NCBI GenBank assembly: GCA_002397355.1
Contig: DHAI01000040.1
Span: forward strand, 30,608-39,697
Length of the DNA: 9,090 nucleotides
DNA from: Ruminococcaceae bacterium UBA4958
GTDB lineage: Bacteria; Bacillota; Clostridia; Oscillospirales; Acutalibacteraceae
Direction of reading: 5' to 3'
Every line of letters begins with the position of its first letter. Position 1 is the first letter of the stretch. Below, one piece after another: positions 6,251-9,090 of this stretch. A model generated the notes under the pieces. It was not told the DNA's origin. It ran no database searches and saw nothing but the letters and a program-made list of their open reading frames with translations. The translations under genes were made by a program, and so were the position numbers.

Positions 6251-9053
6251 AACGAAAAACATACAGAAACTCAGCCCCGCGGAGGTTTACGACGCTCTGA
6301 AGACGGGGAAGGGCGGCCTGAATGCCTCCGAGGCGCAGAACCGCGTGCGCAAGGCGGGGAAAAACGTGCTTCCCACTCAGAAGAGCCGTTCCATGCTGTT
6401 GGAATTCCTTTCCAACTTTACACATCTGATGGCGCTCCTGCTTTGGGCGGCGGGTTTTATCGCCTTCATCGCGCAGATGCCGCAGCTCGGCATCGCGGTC
6501 TGGCTGGTCAACGTCATCAACGGCGTTTTCAGCTTCTGGCAGGAATTCCGCGCCGGAAAGGCGATCGAGGCCCTGAAAAAGCTGCTGCCCGCCTATGTCC
6601 GGGCGCTGCGGGACGGCCGGGAACAGAAGCTGCCGGCGGAGGACCTGGTCCCGGGCGATGTGATCCTGCTGGAAGAGGGCGACCGCATTTCGGCGGACGC
6701 CCGCCTTGTGGAGGACAACGACCTGCGGGTGAACCAGTCTACCCTGACCGGCGAATCGAACCCCGTGCGCAAGAGCAGCGACGTGGTCCTTCGGGCCGAC
6801 CTTTCCCAGGTGGAGATGCCGAATATGGTGTTCGCCGGGACGACCGTCTCTTCCGGGACCGGGCGCGCCGTGGTCTGCGGCACCGGGGCGCATACGGAAT
6901 TCGGCAAGATCGCCAACCTCACCCAGAATCTGAAGGAGGAGCCGAGCCCCCTTCAAAAGGAAATCGGAACCCTGACGAAAAAGATTTCGGTTCTCGCGGT
7001 AAGCATAGGAGTGGCTTTCTTTGTGCTTTCGATCCTGCTGGCGAGGAGCAACCCGGCGGCGGCCTTTATCACCGCGCTGGGAATGATCGTCGCGTTCATC
7101 CCGGAAGGGCTGCTGCCGACCGTGACGCTCTCGCTGGCGATGGCCGTGCAGCGCATGGCAAAGAGGAACGCGCTGGTCAAGCGGCTTTCCGCCGTGGAGA
7201 CGCTGGGGTGCACGACGGCCATCTGCACCGATAAAACCGGAACGCTGACGCAGAATGAGATGACCGTCAGCAATCTGTGGATGGACGGAAACCAGCTGGA
7301 GGTCACCGGCGTCGGCTACGACGCGTCGAACGGGAAGATCCGGAGGGACGGCCGCCAGGCTTCCCGCGACGACAAGGACCTTTCGGAATTCCTGACGGCG
7401 GCGGCGCTGTGCTGCAATGCCAGGCTGCTTCCCCCCGAGCAGGGCTCTTCCCGTTTCACCGTGCTCGGCGACCCGACCGAAGCCGCGCTTCTCGTCGCCG
7501 CGCAGAAGGACGGGCTCGACCTGAAACGGTTGAACACCGATCTTCCGCGGCTGCGCGAACTGCCCTTCGATTCCGGGCGCAAGCGGATGACCACCATCCA
7601 TCAGACTTCCGGCGGGGAAAGGGTTGCGTTTGTCAAGGGCGCCCCGAAAGAGGTGCTGGAGCTCTGCACGCGCAGGAAGCACAACGGCGCGGCTGTCCCC
7701 ATGACGGAAGACGACTTCCGGAAGATTATGGCGGTGAACGACGAGTACGCGCGCAACGGCCTTCGCGTTCTGGCTGTGGCTGCCCGCAGCCTGGCCGGGG
7801 ACAAGTCGCTGCCCGCGGGCCTGAGCGCGTATACCCCGGAGCTGGTGGAGAAGGACCTCACTTTCCTCGGGCTGACCGCCATGGTCGATCCGCCGCGCCC
7901 CGATGTGGCGAGGGCCGTGAAGGAGTGCCGCGATGCCGGCATCCGCATCATCATGGTGACCGGAGATTACGGCCTGACGGCCGAGAGCATCGCGCGCAGG
8001 ATCGGTATCATCCAGGGCGACCGTCCCCGGATCGTCACAGGCATCGAGCTTCAGAAGATGAGCCCCGAGGAGCTCAAGGAAGCGCTGGCGGGCGAAGTGA
8101 TCTTTGCGCGGGTTGCCCCCGAGCAGAAGCTGCAGGTCGTCAGCGCCCTGCAGGAAACGGGGGAGATCGTGGCCGTCACGGGCGACGGCGTCAACGACTC
8201 GCCGGCGCTTAAAAAGGCGGATATCGGCGTTGCAATGGGGCTTTCCGGCACGGATGTGGCAAAGGAAGCCGCCGACATGATCCTGACGGACGACAACTTC
8301 GCCTCCATTGTCCATGCGATCGAGGAAGGAAGAACCGTTTATAATAACATCCGCAGATTCGTACAGTATATCCTGACGAGCAATGTGCCGGAAGCGGTGC
8401 CGATGGTGCTCTATGTGTTTTCGCGCGGAGCGATTCCCCTGCCGCTGACGGTCATGCAGGTGCTCGCCATCGATCTGGGCACGGACATGGTGCCGGCAAT
8501 GGGCCTCGGCGTGGAAGCGCCCGAAGCCGGCGTGATGGATGTGCCGCCGCGCTCCCGGAAGGAATCCCTTATGAACGGGCCCCTGATCGCGCGTGCCTTT
8601 TTCTGGTACGGGCTTCTCGAAGCCGTCTTCAGCACGGCGGGGTATTTCTTCCTCAACTGGATGCACGGCTGGCCCGGCGTGCCGCTTGCTTCGTCCGGTA
8701 CGGCGTACCGCGTGGCGACGGCCATGACGTTCGCTTCCATCGTCTTCTCGCAGGTCGGCGCCGTGTTCGGCTGCCGCACCGAACGGATTTCCGTCTTCAA
8801 AAAAGGGTTGTTCGGCAACCGCATGATCCTGGCAGGCGTTGCGGTGGAGCTCGTCATCGTGTCCATGCTGGTCTACCTGCCGTTTCCGGGCGTCCATTCC
8901 CTGTTCAACACGGCGCCTTTGGGCTGGAGGGAATGGGTGTTCCTGATCGTCATACCGCCGCTCCTTCTGTCTCTGGACGAACTGCGCAAAGCGTTTTTCC
9001 GCCGGCGTGACCGGAGGAAAAAGAGCGGCGGCGCAATACAGAGGGGTGTTTGA
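6231..9053 (+). CDS. P2-type cation-transporting P-type ATPase, Na,K-ATPase-like (P2C) ion-binding helices
   Basis: The product (940 aa) is a ten-helix membrane ATPase. An N-terminal cation-ATPase domain (about 10-60) is followed by helices M1/M2 (63-104). The actuator domain carries TGES (173-176), and M3/M4 (251-302) include IPEGLLPTV. The phosphorylation loop has DKTGTLT with phospho-acceptor D334. The nucleotide domain has KGAPKE (469-474); then come DPPRP (553-557), TGD (577-579) and the hinge TGDGVNDSPAL (650-660), and M5-M10 (about 704-917). The ion-site segments PEGLL, TSNVPE (716-721) and IDLGTDMVPA (747-756) resemble Na,K-ATPase/H,K-ATPase rather than SERCA-type Ca2+ pumps, which have PEGLP and N-x-x-T-D in M6. 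The site-III aspartate of Na,K-ATPase is missing (QVGA, 841-844). The first in-frame upstream codons end in a stop at 6207, so 6231 is the only reasonable start. The divergent kdpDE and following trkA point to monovalent cation transport. The ion is not proven; Ca2+ or another cation remains possible. Confidence 0.9.
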   Translation: MNTIENETKNIQKLSPAEVYDALKTGKGGLNASEAQNRVRKAGKNVLPTQKSRSMLLEFLSNFTHLMALLLWAAGFIAFIAQMPQLGIAVWLVNVINGVFSFWQEFRAGKAIEALKKLLPAYVRALRDGREQKLPAEDLVPGDVILLEEGDRISADARLVEDNDLRVNQSTLTGESNPVRKSSDVVLRADLSQVEMPNMVFAGTTVSSGTGRAVVCGTGAHTEFGKIANLTQNLKEEPSPLQKEIGTLTKKISVLAVSIGVAFFVLSILLARSNPAAAFITALGMIVAFIPEGLLPTVTLSLAMAVQRMAKRNALVKRLSAVETLGCTTAICTDKTGTLTQNEMTVSNLWMDGNQLEVTGVGYDASNGKIRRDGRQASRDDKDLSEFLTAAALCCNARLLPPEQGSSRFTVLGDPTEAALLVAAQKDGLDLKRLNTDLPRLRELPFDSGRKRMTTIHQTSGGERVAFVKGAPKEVLELCTRRKHNGAAVPMTEDDFRKIMAVNDEYARNGLRVLAVAARSLAGDKSLPAGLSAYTPELVEKDLTFLGLTAMVDPPRPDVARAVKECRDAGIRIIMVTGDYGLTAESIARRIGIIQGDRPRIVTGIELQKMSPEELKEALAGEVIFARVAPEQKLQVVSALQETGEIVAVTGDGVNDSPALKKADIGVAMGLSGTDVAKEAADMILTDDNFASIVHAIEEGRTVYNNIRRFVQYILTSNVPEAVPMVLYVFSRGAIPLPLTVMQVLAIDLGTDMVPAMGLGVEAPEAGVMDVPPRSRKESLMNGPLIARAFFWYGLLEAVFSTAGYFFLNWMHGWPGVPLASSGTAYRVATAMTFASIVFSQVGAVFGCRTERISVFKKGLFGNRMILAGVAVELVIVSMLVYLPFPGVHSLFNTAPLGWREWVFLIVIPPLLLSLDELRKAFFRRRDRRKKSGGAIQRGV

Positions 9054-9055
9054 GA

Positions 9056-9090
9056 ATGAAGATCATCGTCGTAGGCTGCGGGCGCAACGG
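9056..9090 (+). CDS. trkA: TrkA-like K+ uptake regulatory protein, first codons only (runs out of window)
   Basis: After a two-base gap from the pump stop, an ATG opens the frame MKIIVVGCGRNG, which continues past the window end. A hydrophobic beta strand followed by the glycine pattern GCGRNG is the start of a Rossmann fold, and this exact style of opening is typical of TrkA/KtrA-type proteins (RCK-N domain), which bind NAD(H) or ATP and gate Trk/Ktr potassium channels at the membrane. An AGGGG site lies nine bases upstream (9042-9046). The two-base spacing suggests co-transcription with the pump. Only eleven complete codons are visible, so other Rossmann proteins cannot be excluded; the K+ context raises the odds. 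Confidence 0.65.
   Translation, partial: MKIIVVGCGRN

Noticed and set aside
6201..8897. Long open frame (898 codons) on the - strand opposite the P-type ATPase
   Set aside because: The + strand encodes every conserved P-type ATPase motif in order. The opposite frame is rich in His, Arg and Gln with no family signature, so it is a GC-driven shadow.
6231..9053. P-type ATPase as KdpB, the expected partner of KdpDE
   Set aside because: KdpB is shorter with fewer helices and a different M4 and M5. This protein has a ten-helix P2 layout with PEGLL and IDLGTD, and no kdpA, kdpC or kdpF lies beside it.

Overview
This window looks like a chromosomal segment of a GC-rich, Gram-positive anaerobe, most plausibly a high-GC member of the Clostridia (Oscillospiraceae/Ruminococcaceae-like). 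This is inferred from strong AGGAGG-type ribosome binding sites, tight gene packing, a PyrB-PyrI aspartate carbamoyltransferase at the end of a pyr cluster, and the clostridial character of PyrE. It cannot be proved from the sequence alone. I see no rRNA, tRNA, CRISPR array, insertion sequence or phage gene.

Left part (1-2350, + strand): the 3' end of a pyrimidine biosynthesis operon, in the order pyrF (C-terminal part only), pyrE, pyrB, pyrI. pyrF and pyrE overlap by four bases (ATGA), and pyrB and pyrI follow at 27 and 16 bases. Together they encode the last two steps of UMP synthesis (PyrE, PyrF) and the first committed step (PyrB with its zinc-binding regulatory partner PyrI). A perfect 18-bp hairpin with A and T tracts on its two sides (2311-2350) closes the operon. 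It can also terminate the convergent transcript from the right.

Middle part (2416-5836, - strand): kdpD and kdpE, overlapping by eight bases, encode a complete K+/turgor-responsive sensor kinase and its OmpR-type response regulator. No kdpFABC potassium pump genes are in the window. A well-formed sigma-70-type promoter (5866-5894) lies just upstream of kdpD.

Right part (5837-9090, + strand): a 394-base divergent intergenic region leads into a 940-residue P-type ATPase and then the first codons of a TrkA-like K+ uptake regulator. The pump is not KdpB. It is a ten-helix P2-type ATPase whose ion-binding helices resemble the P2C (Na,K-ATPase/H,K-ATPase) family: PEGLL in M4, TSNVPE in M5 and IDLGTDMVPA in M6. 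Upstream of it are three copies of CTTAATG. Two are exactly 11 bases apart, and the third ends 10 bases before a TATACT -10 box, which is the geometry of an OmpR/PhoB-family activator site. A hairpin-rich leader and a ten-codon ORF overlapping the pump's start codon follow.

The most interesting reading is that kdpDE, the Na,K-ATPase-like pump and trkA form a K+/Na+ homeostasis module, in which KdpE controls the divergent pump instead of (or in addition to) kdpFABC. Pump and regulator identities at family level are well supported; the ion specificity and the regulatory link are inference.
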